From positions 1-64,000 of the forward strand of contig NZ_VLKP01000012.1 in NCBI RefSeq assembly GCF_007830115.1: a DNA stretch of 64,000 nucleotides, given 5' to 3'. This document shows positions 35,761 through 45,428 of this stretch, one piece after another. Below the pieces are notes generated by a model, which saw only the letters and a list, made by a program, of their open reading frames with translations, ran no database searches and was not told the origin of the DNA. How positions within the stretch are numbered: the first letter of the stretch is position 1; each line of letters opens with the position of its first letter. A program made the position numbers and the translations under genes. This DNA comes from Aerolutibacter ruishenii. GTDB taxonomy: Bacteria > Pseudomonadota > Gammaproteobacteria > Xanthomonadales > Xanthomonadaceae.

Positions 35761-37752
35761 TCAGCCCTGCTTGGCGGGCGTAGCGGGCTTGGCCGGTGCG
35801 ACAGCCGTCGCCGAAGCCTGCCAACCGCAGGTGCGGCCTTCGTTCTGCTGCTTCAGCCAGTCCTGCAGCGGCGCGAAGTATTCCAGCACCGCCGAGGCGT
35901 CCATCTTCTCGCCGCCGGTCAGCTCCTTCAGCGTCTTCTGCCAAGGCTGGCTGGCGCCCTTGCTCAGCATGGCCTGGAAGCGCTTGCCGGCTTCTGCGTT
36001 GCCGTAGAACGAGCACTCGTGCAGCGGGCCCTTGTAGCCCGACGCATCGCACAGCGCCTTGTAGAACTGGAACTGCAGCACGTGCGCCAGGAAGTAGCGC
36101 GTGTACGGGGTGTTGCCCGGCACGTGGTACTTGGCGCCCGGATCGAAGAAGTCCTCGCCGCGCGCGCTGGCGGGCGCCACGCCCTGGTACCTGGCCTTCA
36201 GCTCCCACCACGCCTTGTTGTAGTCGCCGGGCTTGATCGAGCCGTCGAACACGCCCCAGCGCCAACGGTCGATCATCAGGCCGAACGGCAGGAACGAGAC
36301 CTTCGCCAAGGCCATGCGCATCTGTGCGTTGACCAGCGCTTCGTTGCTCTGCTGCTGCTCGCCCACCAGGCCGATGGACTGCAGGTACCTGGGCGTCATC
36401 GACAGCACGATGGTGTCGCCGATGGCCTCGTGGAAGCCGTCGTGCGCGCCCTGCTGGAATAGCGGCGGCAGGTTGTTGTAGGCCAGGTAGTAATACACGT
36501 GGCCCAGCTCGTGGTAAATGGTGGTGAAGTCTTCCTCGTTGGGCTTGATGCACATCTTGGTGCGCACGTCGCCCTTCATGTTCATGTCCCACGCGCTGGC
36601 GTGGCACACCACGTCGCGGTCACGCGGCTTGATGAACTGGGTCTTGGTCCAGTAGCTCTCCGGCAGCTTGGCCATGCCCAGCGAGGTGTAGAAGTCCTGC
36701 GCGCGCTCGGTCATGGTGCGCGCGATGTCAGCCTGCGCGGCATGCTCGATCTCGGCCAGGTCGGTCGGCGAGCGCTGGCCGGCGTTCCTGGCCAGCTCGG
36801 CGTCGTAGGCGGTGCGGTACTGCGCGGCCAACGTGCTGGTGATGTCCAGACTGCCGGCGTTGGGGTACGGCGCAAGGACGTCCCACAGGTTGCCCCAGTC
36901 CTGCTGCCACATGTTGCCCATCAGGTGCGCGGGCAGCATGCCGCCGGCCACGTGGCCCTTGTCGGCGCCGTATTTGGCGTCCAGGCGCGTGCCGGCGTAG
37001 CAGTGCAGCTGCTCGTACAGCGGCTTGACCTGGCCCCACAGCCGGTCGGTTTCCGCCGCGATCTCGGTCGGGGTCATGTCGTAGCCCGAGCGCCACATCT
37101 CGCCGGCGTCGGCAAAACCCATTTCCCTGGCGCCTTCGTTCACCAGCTCGACGAAGCGGGTGTAGTCCTTGCGCATCGGCTGGGCGATGGTGTGCCAGCC
37201 TTGCCACGCATCCAACTGCGCGGTGTAGTCGCGGCTGTTGCGCAGCACGTCTTCAAGCTCGCCCAGCTGCCGGCACTTCCTGGCCTCGCCTTCGCCGGTG
37301 CAGTAGCTGCCGGCGCCGTACATGCCCTCCATCCTGGTGGCGATCTGGGTGAGCTCGGCCAGCTTGGCCGGGTCCTTCGGGGCGGGCATCGCGGTGGCCA
37401 GCTTCAGCAGGTGGATGGCGCGCGCGGTCTCCGGCGACATCTGCTTGCCTTCGAACTTGCGCGCCTGCTCGATCCAGCTGTTGAGCTGGGTCAGGTAGCG
37501 CTCGTTGGCCTTGGCCGACAGCAGCTGGCTGTCGTCATTGATGTAGGTGGAGGACAGCCACTGTGCGGCGGTCAGCTCCGGGTACATGGCCAGGTACTCG
37601 GCGTTGACCCGGGCGATGAACTGGTCGGCGGTTTCGCCGGCCGGCGCGGTGGATGCGGCGCCGGTGGCGGGCGTGGGCTCCTTCTTGCAGCCGGCCAGGC
37701 CCAGCACGGCAGCGGTGACGCCCAGTGCGAGCAGCGTGCGGATCGGGGTCAT
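35761..37752 (-). CDS. M2-family dipeptidyl carboxypeptidase (ACE-like) lipoprotein
   Basis: The zinc motif H414-E-L-G-H418 with third ligand E442 (GFHEAIGDT) identifies peptidase family M2, relatives of angiotensin-converting enzyme that remove dipeptides from peptide C-termini. The N-terminus is a lipoprotein signal ending LAGC near residue 22, with a K-K-E after the Cys, so the enzyme is membrane-anchored in the periplasm or outer membrane. The 663-residue size fits bacterial single-domain members, which are typical of Xanthomonadaceae. It is transcribed alone. Confidence 0.95.
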   Translation of the reverse strand: MTPIRTLLALGVTAAVLGLAGCKKEPTPATGAASTAPAGETADQFIARVNAEYLAMYPELTAAQWLSSTYINDDSQLLSAKANERYLTQLNSWIEQARKFEGKQMSPETARAIHLLKLATAMPAPKDPAKLAELTQIATRMEGMYGAGSYCTGEGEARKCRQLGELEDVLRNSRDYTAQLDAWQGWHTIAQPMRKDYTRFVELVNEGAREMGFADAGEMWRSGYDMTPTEIAAETDRLWGQVKPLYEQLHCYAGTRLDAKYGADKGHVAGGMLPAHLMGNMWQQDWGNLWDVLAPYPNAGSLDITSTLAAQYRTAYDAELARNAGQRSPTDLAEIEHAAQADIARTMTERAQDFYTSLGMAKLPESYWTKTQFIKPRDRDVVCHASAWDMNMKGDVRTKMCIKPNEEDFTTIYHELGHVYYYLAYNNLPPLFQQGAHDGFHEAIGDTIVLSMTPRYLQSIGLVGEQQQSNEALVNAQMRMALAKVSFLPFGLMIDRWRWGVFDGSIKPGDYNKAWWELKARYQGVAPASARGEDFFDPGAKYHVPGNTPYTRYFLAHVLQFQFYKALCDASGYKGPLHECSFYGNAEAGKRFQAMLSKGASQPWQKTLKELTGGEKMDASAVLEYFAPLQDWLKQQNEGRTCGWQASATAVAPAKPATPAKQG

Positions 37753-37889
37753 GCGCGGGTTCCTCAGGGTGCGGGCGCGCCGGGCGCCGGTCCGCGAAGG
37801 CTAGTGGGCGCCGGGAGGCGAAGCAAGTCGCGGTGCGCCGCCGGTGCTTGTCGTGGCGTGTTGTGACGCACGCGACGTGCGCGCCGCCC

Positions 37890-38369
37890 TCAACCGGGTA
37901 GCACGACCCGTCGGGTATCGCGGTCGGCAAGGCCGCGCTCATGCAGCCAGTCCCACGCCAGTGCGGCGTCATCGTGGAAGTAGGCCGAGGCCGAGCCCAG
38001 CCGGAAGGTGTAGCCCCAGCCGTCCATGTCGGCGAGCACGCGCTCGCGGCCGACGCCGGGCAACGCGTCGCCCAGCAGCGCCTGCAGCACGCACACCGCA
38101 TCCTCTTCCTCGATGGAGTCGGTGGCGTCGGTGTGCACCTGCGCCCGCCGCTCAGGGGGCAGCACGATCAGGTGGCAGGCCTCGTGCAGCAGCGAGTGCA
38201 CCGGGGTGTCGTCGCGCGCGTACACCTGCGTGCCGATGATGCCCGCCTCGCACTCGCCCCAGTAACTGCCGGGGATGGCTTCGCCGTCCCCGACGCGATG
38301 CAGCGCCAGGCCATAGCGGGCGAGCAGGGCGGCGGGTGCCTCGAAACCGGTGTCGGCCAGGGTGAGCAT
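37890..38369 (-). CDS. Hypothetical protein with HExxH-like metal motif
   Basis: The 159-residue protein contains LLHEACHLIVLPPERR near residue 60, an HExxH zincin-like motif, and an acidic EEEDAVCVLQALLG stretch that could supply a third ligand. It has no signal peptide. Small proteins of this type with the HEACH motif are found in related bacteria without known activity. Proteolysis is unproven. Confidence 0.75.
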   Translation of the reverse strand: MLTLADTGFEAPAALLARYGLALHRVGDGEAIPGSYWGECEAGIIGTQVYARDDTPVHSLLHEACHLIVLPPERRAQVHTDATDSIEEEDAVCVLQALLGDALPGVGRERVLADMDGWGYTFRLGSASAYFHDDAALAWDWLHERGLADRDTRRVVLPG

Positions 38370-38486
38370 GGGGGGGGGATTCGAGGGCGTGCAGTGGCGT
38401 CGGAGCGGCCCGCGAAGGCCATTGGACGGGCGATGCGAGCCGCAAGGGCGGGAGCGGTGGCCGCTGGGCCACCGCCTTGGGCCATA

Positions 38487-38750
38487 TCAGGCCTGTGCCG
38501 CGTTTTCCGGCAGCGCCACGGAGATGTCGAGCACCTTGTTGTCGCCGTCGCCGATCAGGTCGACCTTGACCGCTTCGGCATCGACATTGACGTACTTGCG
38601 GATCACTTCCAGCAGTTCGCGCTGCAGCATCGGCAGGTAGTCCGGACTATTGCCGCGCCCGGAACGCTCGTGGGCGACGATGATGCGCAGCCGGTCCTTG
38701 GCGACCGACGCGGTCTGCTTCTTGGTGAGCAGGAAATCGAACAGACCCAT
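38487..38750 (-). CDS. minE: Cell division topological specificity factor MinE
   Basis: MGLFDFLL begins the membrane-targeting helix, [12 protein letters not shown] is the MinD-activating segment, and the C-terminal part forms the dimeric beta-sheet domain. MinE stimulates MinD ATPase and drives pole-to-pole oscillation. The usual start is the third of three consecutive ATG codons (38750). The first two overlap the minD stop, so translation is coupled. Confidence 0.97.
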   Translation of the reverse strand: MGLFDFLLTKKQTASVAKDRLRIIVAHERSGRGNSPDYLPMLQRELLEVIRKYVNVDAEAVKVDLIGDGDNKVLDISVALPENAAQA

Positions 38751-38752
38751 CA

Positions 38753-39562
38753 TCAACCTCCGAAGATCTTGCTGAGGAAGCCCTTCTTCTCGACCGTGAC
38801 GAAGCGCATCGGGCGGTTGTCGCCCAGCAGGCGGCCCACCGCGTCGTCATACGCCTGGGCGGCGTCTGACGTGGTTTCCAGGATGACCGGCTCGCCCTTG
38901 TTGGAGGCGTTGAGCACGTCGCCGGATTCGGGGATGACGCCGATGGTCTTCAGGCCGAGGATCTCCTCGACGTCGGCGATGCTGAGCATCTCGCCGGTTT
39001 CAACGCGCTTGGGGCTGTAGCGGGTCAGCAGCAGGTGTTCCTTCACCCGGCCGCCTTCCTCGGCCTTGCGGGTCTTGGACGAAAGCAGGCCCAGGATGCG
39101 GTCGGAGTCGCGCACCGAGGACACTTCCGGATTGACCACCACCACCGCCTGGTCGGCGAAGTACATGGCCAGGAACGCGCCCTTCTCGATGCCGGCGGGC
39201 GAGTCGCACAGGATGTAGTCGAAGCCGTCGTCGGCCAGGTCCTTGAGCACCTTCTCCACGCCTTCCCTGGTCAGCGCGTCCTTGTCGCGGGTCTGCGACG
39301 CGGCCAGCACGAACAGGTTGTCGAAGCGCTTGTCCTTGATCAGCGCCTGCTTCAGCGAGGCCTCGCCGTTGACGACGTTGACGAAGTCGTACACCACGCG
39401 CCGCTCGCAGCCCATGATCAGGTCGAGGTTGCGCAGGCCCACGTCGAAATCGATGACGGCGACCTTGTGGCCGCGGCGCGCGAGGCCGCAGGCGATGCTG
39501 GCGCTGCTGGTGGTCTTGCCGACCCCGCCTTTGCCCGACGTGACTACGATGATTTCGGCCAA
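38753..39562 (-). CDS. minD: Septum site-determining ATPase MinD
   Basis: The 269-residue protein starts [18 protein letters not shown] with the deviant Walker A motif, has switch residues FDVGLRNLD and [10 protein letters not shown], and ends with the amphipathic membrane helix FLSKIFGG. It recruits MinC to the membrane and is released by MinE. TTG at 39560-39562 is the start, because GGAGGAAC precedes it by five bases and the known MinD N-terminus begins there; no ATG or GTG fits. Confidence 0.97.
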   Translation of the reverse strand: MAEIIVVTSGKGGVGKTTSSASIACGLARRGHKVAVIDFDVGLRNLDLIMGCERRVVYDFVNVVNGEASLKQALIKDKRFDNLFVLAASQTRDKDALTREGVEKVLKDLADDGFDYILCDSPAGIEKGAFLAMYFADQAVVVVNPEVSSVRDSDRILGLLSSKTRKAEEGGRVKEHLLLTRYSPKRVETGEMLSIADVEEILGLKTIGVIPESGDVLNASNKGEPVILETTSDAAQAYDDAVGRLLGDNRPMRFVTVEKKGFLSKIFGG

Positions 39563-39587
39563 GTGATGTTCCTCCGATGGAGCGACG

Positions 39588-40370
39588 TCAATCCAACGCC
39601 GCGAGTTTGAGTTGCCCGTCTTCGAGCCAGACCTGCACGGGCTTGCCGTACAGGTCCTTGGGAATGTCTTCCAGCACCTTGTAATGCCCGGCCACGGCGA
39701 CGAGTTCCGCATGGAACTCGCGGCAGAAGATACGGGCCTTCTCATTGCCTTGCGCGCCGGCCAGTGCGCGACCGCGCAGCGGGCCGTAGATGTGCACCGA
39801 GCCGTCGGCGATCACTTCCGCACCGGCACCCACCGAAGACAGCACGGTCAGGTCACGGTTGTCGGCGTAGACCTGCTGGCCCGAGCGCACCGGTGCAGCA
39901 TGCATCATCCCGGGCTGGCCTGCATGGGGCGTGGCGGCCGGGCGCGCCGGTGCCGCCTCGGGCTCCGGTTCGCGCCGCGCGGGTGCGGCGGCGGGCGGTG
40001 GTGGCGTGGCGGCGTCGCCCTCGGCGCGCTCGTACTGGGCGCGGAACTTGGCCAATAGCGGCAGGCCCAGCGCTTCGGCCAGCCGTTCGGTGTCGCTGCT
40101 GCCGTAGGCGATGGCCACCGGCAGCACGCCCGCATCGCGCAGTCCGTCGATCAGGGCCTGCGCGCTCGAAGCGTTGGGGACCTGGGTCAGTCCGCCGAAA
40201 TCAAGCACCACGGCCGCGCGCTGGAACAGCTTGGGCGCGCGCTGCACGCGGCTGCGCATTTCGTCCACCAGGCGCGGCACGTCCAGCGTGCGCACGCGCA
40301 GGTTGGCGATGCCCACCTGGCCGATCTTGAGTTCGCCTGCCTGTTCGTAATCGAATGCGTTTGCACTCAT
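39588..40370 (-). CDS. minC: Septum site-determining protein MinC
   Basis: MinC blocks FtsZ ring formation away from midcell. N-terminal residues 1-110 are the FtsZ-binding domain (VVLDFGGL.., SDTERLAEALGLPLL), then a Pro/Ala-rich linker (about 125-160), then the MinD-binding beta-helix (GGE-like turns SVGAGAEVIADGSVHIYG, RGRALAGAQG). The 260-residue length is normal for the group. It overlaps the acetyltransferase gene upstream by four bases. Confidence 0.96.
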   Translation of the reverse strand: MSANAFDYEQAGELKIGQVGIANLRVRTLDVPRLVDEMRSRVQRAPKLFQRAAVVLDFGGLTQVPNASSAQALIDGLRDAGVLPVAIAYGSSDTERLAEALGLPLLAKFRAQYERAEGDAATPPPPAAAPARREPEPEAAPARPAATPHAGQPGMMHAAPVRSGQQVYADNRDLTVLSSVGAGAEVIADGSVHIYGPLRGRALAGAQGNEKARIFCREFHAELVAVAGHYKVLEDIPKDLYGKPVQVWLEDGQLKLAALD

Positions 40371-40966
40371 GGGCAGGTCCCCGTGAGCCGGCGCGCGGCG
40401 ATCGGGCCGCGTGGCTGGGTGATCCAGGGCTCAAGGGGAAGGGCATCGCCGTAGGTGTCGCGCACCCAGCGGTAGCTGCACAGGGGCTTCATCAGCATGG
40501 CGGCGCGCACGCCGGCCTCTTCCATGACGTGCTGGCCGACTTCGCGGAATCCGAAACTGCCGTGGAACAGCAGCACCGGATCGCTGGCGCCGTCGAGGAA
40601 CACCTCGCAGGCCATTTCCGGGTACCGCAGTTCGGCGTAGCTCTGGGCGTCGGCGTAGAACGCGCGACCCACGCCACCACCGCGGCGGCGGCTGGCCACC
40701 ACGATGCGATCGATGTAGAAAAACTCGGGATATCGCTCGCGGAACCAGCGGAAGTTGCTGCTGTCGTGGTTGGCGTGGCTGCCGAAGCCGATCAGGAACC
40801 CGGCGAGGGAGCCATCGCGTTCGGCCACGCGGAAGTACTCGGCGTTCTCGTAGAGGTGGCGGAGTCTTGCGGCATCCAGCGGCAGGATCGTGGGGCCGGC
40901 GGCGTTGTTCAGTGCTAGGACGGAATCCAGCTCGTGCTCGCGCACGTCGCGGACGACGATCGACAT
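40367..40966 (-). CDS. GNAT-family acetyltransferase, first gene of the min operon
   Basis: The 199-residue protein has the GNAT core: LAGFLIGFGSHANHDSS (strand 4), IDRIVVASRRRGGGVGRAFY with the acetyl-CoA loop RRGGGVGR, and FHGSFGFREVGQHVME. The target is unknown. The ATG at 40966 gives MSIVVRDVREHELD, a normal GNAT start. Its stop overlaps the minC start (ATGA), so the acetyltransferase is translationally coupled to the division-site genes. Confidence 0.9.
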   Translation of the reverse strand: MSIVVRDVREHELDSVLALNNAAGPTILPLDAARLRHLYENAEYFRVAERDGSLAGFLIGFGSHANHDSSNFRWFRERYPEFFYIDRIVVASRRRGGGVGRAFYADAQSYAELRYPEMACEVFLDGASDPVLLFHGSFGFREVGQHVMEEAGVRAAMLMKPLCSYRWVRDTYGDALPLEPWITQPRGPIAARRLTGTCP

Positions 40967-41139
40967 TCCGGGCTCCAGTGTCTCGGGGGGCGGACATGAC
41001 GCTGTCCGACCGCCGCGATTATCGCATGGTCGCCGACGCGGGGCGACCGCCGGTCGACTGGCCGGGCCGGGGATTCTTCCCCGTTCAGGCATGACTTTCG
41101 GGTGGCACGGGCGACCCGGGATGCCGCTACGATGCGGGC

Positions 41140-42345
41140 ATGCTCTCCCGCCTGAACCATTCCCGACTGCTGCGTTACGCCGGTCTTTTCACCTGGGCGG
41201 TGGTGGGGCTGCCACTGCTGTCGCTGGCCCTGTACCCGGTGGAGCACGGACTGGACGGTGTCGACGAGCCCTTGTTGGGCGCGCGGATCGACTGGCAGGT
41301 CTGGGCGGCCTACCTGACGTTCGGCCTGAGTTATGCCTGGGTGACGCGGACCCTGGGTGGGCGCCGCGCGAACCGTGCCGATTACGTGCTGCTGGTGATC
41401 CTCACCATCAGCGCCGTGGCCATCAGCTATTTCAGCGCCAGCGGCCTGGGCAGCATCCTGCTGATGTTGGTGGCGTGCGTGTTGCCGTGGCTGCTGCCGT
41501 TGCGGATGGGGATCGCCTGGCTGGTCCTGAGCCAGTTCCTGGTGGTGCCCGTGTTCGTGTACCTGCTGGGCTTCCCCTGGCCGGACGCCATCATGCAGTC
41601 GGTGCTGTATGCGGGCTTCTGCGTGTTCGTGTTCATCACCAGCCTGGTGGCCCGGCAGCAGGCCGAGGCCCGCGAGGACCAGCGCCGGCTCAACGCCGAA
41701 CTGCGCGCCACCCGCCTGCTGCTGGCGGAAAGCGCGCGGATCAACGAGCGCACCCGCATCTCGCGTGAGCTTCACGACCTGCTCGGCCACCATCTGACCG
41801 CCCTGAGCCTCAACCTGGAAGTGGCCGGACACCTGTCCGAAGGACGGGCCAAGGAACACGTGCAGCAGGCGCACACGCTGGCCCGGCTGCTGTTGACTGA
41901 CGTCCGCGAGGCCGTCAGCACCCTGCGCGAGGGTGGTGCCATCGACCTCTCGGCCGCGCTGCGGCCGCTGGCCGAGAACGTGCCGGCGCTGGACATCCAC
42001 ATGGACATCGAGTCGCCGTTGACCCTGGACGACCCCGAGCGCGCGCACGTGCTGCTGCGCTGCACCCAGGAGATCATCACCAACACCGTGCGCCATTCGG
42101 GCGCCCACCACCTGTGGATCGAGGCGCGGCGCGACGACGGCTGCGTCCAGATCAAGGCCCGCGATGACGGGCGGGGCACCGACGCGCTTGTGGCGGGAAA
42201 TGGCCTGCGCGGCATGCGCGAGCGTCTTGCGCAATACGGTGGCACGATCGAAATTGAAACCCGGCCCGGGGCAGGCTTCCGCCTTGACCTCCGGCTGCCG
42301 GCCTCGGCGACGCAGGTCGCCGCCTGTGAAGGAGCCAATGGATGA
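41140..42345 (+). CDS. NarL/DesK-type sensor histidine kinase
   Basis: Six hydrophobic segments fill residues 15-172. A helical linker leads to HisKA_3 with H212 in RISRELHDLLGHHLT, followed by HATPase_c (EIITNTVRHSGA, RDDGRGTD, GNGLRGMRERL). It resembles DesK-like kinases that sense membrane state, but the signal is not evident. The regulator gene overlaps by four bases. Confidence 0.92.
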   Translation: MLSRLNHSRLLRYAGLFTWAVVGLPLLSLALYPVEHGLDGVDEPLLGARIDWQVWAAYLTFGLSYAWVTRTLGGRRANRADYVLLVILTISAVAISYFSASGLGSILLMLVACVLPWLLPLRMGIAWLVLSQFLVVPVFVYLLGFPWPDAIMQSVLYAGFCVFVFITSLVARQQAEAREDQRRLNAELRATRLLLAESARINERTRISRELHDLLGHHLTALSLNLEVAGHLSEGRAKEHVQQAHTLARLLLTDVREAVSTLREGGAIDLSAALRPLAENVPALDIHMDIESPLTLDDPERAHVLLRCTQEIITNTVRHSGAHHLWIEARRDDGCVQIKARDDGRGTDALVAGNGLRGMRERLAQYGGTIEIETRPGAGFRLDLRLPASATQVAACEGANG

Positions 42346-42983
42346 TTCGCGTATTCCTGGTGGACGACCAGACCCTGGTGCGGCAAGGCGTGCGCTCGCT
42401 GCTGGCTCTGGACGAGGGCATCGAGGTGATCGGCGAGGCCAGCGACGGCAAGCAGGCGGTGGAACTGATTCCGCAGGCCAAGCCCGACGTGGTGCTGATG
42501 GACATGCGCATGCCCGTGATGTCGGGGCTGGAGGCGCTGCAGGCGCTGGCCCGCCTTGGGCAACTGCCACCCACGATCATCCTCACCACGTTCGATGACG
42601 ATCAGCTGGTGCTGGCCGGGCTGAAGGCCGGCGCCAAGGGCTACCTGCTCAAGGATGTGTCATTGGAGCAGCTGGTGGGCGCCATCCAGGCCGTCGCCGA
42701 CGGCGGTTCGCTGGTGCAGCCGGCCATGACCCAGCGGCTGCTGTCGGGGCTGGAGCACATGCGCAACGACTTCGTCAGCCTGGACCGGCCGGACCCGCTG
42801 ACCGAGCGCGAAACCGAGATCCTGCGGTTGATGGCCGGTGGCTTCTCCAACAAGGAGATCGCCAATTCGCTGGGCGTGGCCGAGGGCACGATCAAGAACC
42901 ATGTGTCCAACATCCTCAGCAAGCTGGGCGTACGGGACCGTACGCGGGCCGTACTGAAGGCCTTCGAACTGCAATTGGTGTAA
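42342..42983 (+). CDS. NarL/FixJ-family response regulator
   Basis: A receiver with D54 in LMDMRMPVM and the KGYLLKD lysine is joined to a LuxR-type HTH (LTERETEILRLMAGGFSNKE, AEGTIKNHVSNIL). The 213 residues and arrangement are standard. It is the cognate partner of the kinase whose stop overlaps its start (ATGA). Target genes are not evident; the next gene begins 141 bases later. Confidence 0.95.
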   Translation: MIRVFLVDDQTLVRQGVRSLLALDEGIEVIGEASDGKQAVELIPQAKPDVVLMDMRMPVMSGLEALQALARLGQLPPTIILTTFDDDQLVLAGLKAGAKGYLLKDVSLEQLVGAIQAVADGGSLVQPAMTQRLLSGLEHMRNDFVSLDRPDPLTERETEILRLMAGGFSNKEIANSLGVAEGTIKNHVSNILSKLGVRDRTRAVLKAFELQLV

Positions 42984-43124
42984 GCGGGGCGCGGAACGGG
43001 CCATGGACACGGCCGGGCCGTTAACCGGTGCCCTGAATTGGCATCTCGCCTCGCCGCCCCGTGCTTGATACGATTGCAGGTCTGTGCCCAGCCCAGCCCG
43101 GGCAACGGCCCTGGAGAACCCTGA

Positions 43125-44189
43125 ATGACCCGTCTGCTTGAGATTCTGATTTCGCTGGCGATCGTCGCCGCGCTGTTCCTGGTTGTCGGCATCGTGCTGC
43201 CGTCGAGCCGCCACCTTGAGCATTCGGTGGAAACCAACCGCAAGATGTCGATCGTGTTCGACACGCTCAACAGCCTGCGCCGCTTCAAGGACTGGAACCC
43301 GCTGGTGCTGCGCGACCCGGCGGTGAAGCTGTCGTTGTCCGGCCCGGAAGCGGGTGTCGGCGCGCGCCTTGATTACGAGTCGAAGGAACGCGGCATCCGC
43401 GACGGCAGCTGGACCCTGGTGGAGAGCGAGAAGAACAAGCGCATCGCCTATGACCTCGAGACCGTCGAGCCGGGCCGCAACAAGCGCATGGAGTTCCTGC
43501 TGCAGCCGACCGGCCGCAACAACCGCAACGTGCAGATCACCCAGACCTTCGACATCGATTACGGCTGGAACCTGCTGGGCCGTTACGCCGGCATGTACGT
43601 GAGCAGCAACGTTGGCGAAGACATCAAGATGGGCCTGGCCCGCCTGGACAACATGCTGGCGACGGTGCCCAACTACGATTACAACGAGCTGGCCAAGGCC
43701 GACCCGGCCGCCGCGCCGAAGCTGGCCGAGCGCCCCGCCGAGAACCTCCTTGTCGTGACCGCCGCCGTCGAGCGCAACAACGAGAAGGTTCAGTCCACCA
43801 TGAACAACAACATGCAGTGGATCAAGAAGGTGATGGAGGCCAATGGTCTTGAAGCCGCCGGCCCGGTGCGCATCGTGACCAACGAGTTCGGTTCGCAGAC
43901 CTATTCGTTCGACGTGGTGCAGCCGGTCCGCAAGGCCGGCGCCACCGGCAAGCTGGACATCAAGATCGAAGGCCCGGTAACCACCAATTACACCGAGCCG
44001 ACCAAGATCGCCGTGACCCGCTTCAAGGGCCACATGGCCAACCTGAACCGCATCCGCGACGCGCTGCGTGGCTGGGCCATGACCCGTGGCTACGAGACCA
44101 CCGAGCGTCCGTACGAGAACTGGATCGGTGGCCTGGACAAGGGCTTCACCGAGGAAGGCGAGTTCGAAGTGGTCTGGGCGGTCAAGTAA
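43125..44189 (+). CDS. SRPBCC-domain membrane-anchored protein
   Basis: An N-terminal span (about residues 5-25, ILISLAIVAALFLVVGIVLP) is followed by a START/polyketide-cyclase-like (SRPBCC) domain (TLNSLRRFKDWNPL, GSWTLVESEKNKRIAYDL). A second beta-rich domain near residue 210 onward resembles GyrI-like ligand-binding modules. The combination suggests binding of a hydrophobic ligand at the membrane. The 354-residue length fits similar proteins in Xanthomonadaceae. A terminator follows. Confidence 0.75.
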   Translation: MTRLLEILISLAIVAALFLVVGIVLPSSRHLEHSVETNRKMSIVFDTLNSLRRFKDWNPLVLRDPAVKLSLSGPEAGVGARLDYESKERGIRDGSWTLVESEKNKRIAYDLETVEPGRNKRMEFLLQPTGRNNRNVQITQTFDIDYGWNLLGRYAGMYVSSNVGEDIKMGLARLDNMLATVPNYDYNELAKADPAAAPKLAERPAENLLVVTAAVERNNEKVQSTMNNNMQWIKKVMEANGLEAAGPVRIVTNEFGSQTYSFDVVQPVRKAGATGKLDIKIEGPVTTNYTEPTKIAVTRFKGHMANLNRIRDALRGWAMTRGYETTERPYENWIGGLDKGFTEEGEFEVVWAVK

Positions 44190-44218
44190 GCCCGACCTTC
44201 CGACTCCCGGAAACCGAA

Positions 44219-44250
44219 CGCGCCGCGCACTCCGCGGCGCGTTTTGTTTT
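44219..44250 (+). terminator. Rho-independent terminator after the SRPBCC gene
   Basis: CGCCGCG-CACTC-CGCGGCG is followed by CGTTTTGTTTT, 30 bases after the stop codon. Confidence 0.85.
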
Positions 44251-44310
44251 GGGCGACGAAAATGCCGTGGGCCTTGGTATCGTGATGGCTGCGGTCATGG
44301 AGCAACGGTG

Positions 44311-44700
44311 ATGCAGACAGGTTCGGGGGCGGTACGCGCGCCGGTGCGCGTGGTGGCGGGGCGCTGGTTCGCCGCCGTTGGAGCGGTACTGGCCGCGCTG
44401 GCGGTCGGGCTGGCGGCGTATGCGTCGCATGGCGCCGACGGCGAGGCGCAGTCGCGGTTGCAGTCGGCAGCCCTGTTCCTGTTCGGGCATGGCGTGGCGC
44501 TTGCCGCGCTGGGGCCGCTTTCGGCGGGACGCGTCTGGCGCATCGTCGCGTTGGCGGGGCTGCTGTTCGGGACGTTGCTGTTCTCGGGCAGCCTGGTGAT
44601 GGGCGCGCTGGCGGGATGGCCCACGGCGCTGGCACCGATGGGCGGCACGCTGATGATGGCGGGTTGGCTGGTGTGGGCGATGACGGCCGTGCGGCAGTGA
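44311..44700 (+). CDS. DUF423-like small membrane protein
   Basis: The 129-residue protein has four membrane spans. GRWFAAVGAVLAALAVGLAA and YASHGADGEAQSRLQSAALF match the DUF423 pattern (conserved ASHG and a following helix). Function unknown. The ATG at 44311 is the first after a moderate ribosome site (GGAGCAACGGTG). The glycosylase gene starts eight bases downstream. Confidence 0.7.
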   Translation: MQTGSGAVRAPVRVVAGRWFAAVGAVLAALAVGLAAYASHGADGEAQSRLQSAALFLFGHGVALAALGPLSAGRVWRIVALAGLLFGTLLFSGSLVMGALAGWPTALAPMGGTLMMAGWLVWAMTAVRQ

Positions 44701-44708
44701 GCTAGCCA

Positions 44709-45383
44709 ATGGCGCGCTTTCCACGCGGGTTCGATACCGACGCGGCCTTCGAGCATCTGGCCAGGCGTGACCGGAAACTGGGCGCCTGGATGCGACGGAT
44801 GGGGCCGATCCCGGCCGATCCGCGCTGGCGGAAGTCCTTCGATCCGGTGGATGCGCTGGCCCGCGCCATCCTCTACCAGCAGCTGAGTGGCAAGGCGGCG
44901 GCCACCATCGTGTCGCGCGTGGAGGCGGCCATCGACAGCGACCGGTTCCATTGCGACACGCTGGCGCGCTGCGACGACGCCGCGATCCGGGCCTGTGGCG
45001 TGTCGGGCAACAAACTGCTGGCGTTGCGCGACCTCGCCCGCCGGGAGGCGGACGGCGAGATCCCCGACCTGCGCCGCATGGCGTCGATGGACGACGACGC
45101 CATCATCGACGCATTGGTGCCGGTGCGTGGCATTGGCCGCTGGACGGTGGAGATGATGCTGATGTTCCGGCTGGGACGGCCGGACGTCCTGCCCGTGGAT
45201 GACCTGGGCATCCGCAAGGGCGCGCAGGCGGTGGACCGTCTGGACGAGATGCTCAAGCCGAAGGCGCTGGCCGAGCGCGGGGAGAAGTGGGGGCCGTACC
45301 GGACCTATGCGAGCCTGTACCTGTGGCGCATCGCGGACGCCGCGAACGACGCCAAGGTGGCGACCAGGCGTTCGCAGGACTGA
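44709..45383 (+). CDS. alkA: DNA-3-methyladenine glycosylase II-like (HhH-GPD)
   Basis: A 224-residue HhH-GPD protein: LARAILYQQLSGKAAATIV, the hairpin VRGIGRWTVEMMLMF, and the catalytic-type Asp in LPVDDLGIRKG. It removes alkylated bases from DNA. It lacks the N-terminal domain of E. coli AlkA, so it resembles the shorter Mag1-type enzymes. It is downstream of the DUF423 gene and likely cotranscribed. Confidence 0.9.
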   Translation: MARFPRGFDTDAAFEHLARRDRKLGAWMRRMGPIPADPRWRKSFDPVDALARAILYQQLSGKAAATIVSRVEAAIDSDRFHCDTLARCDDAAIRACGVSGNKLLALRDLARREADGEIPDLRRMASMDDDAIIDALVPVRGIGRWTVEMMLMFRLGRPDVLPVDDLGIRKGAQAVDRLDEMLKPKALAERGEKWGPYRTYASLYLWRIADAANDAKVATRRSQD

Positions 45384-45428
45384 GGGCAGGCAGCGCCCGG
45401 TGGTGGCGCCTGCGCTGTGGAGGGCGCG

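Noticed and set aside
36499-37866. 455-codon + frame across the M2 peptidase
   Set aside because: The reverse strand has HELGH and a lipoprotein signal; the + frame is a shadow.
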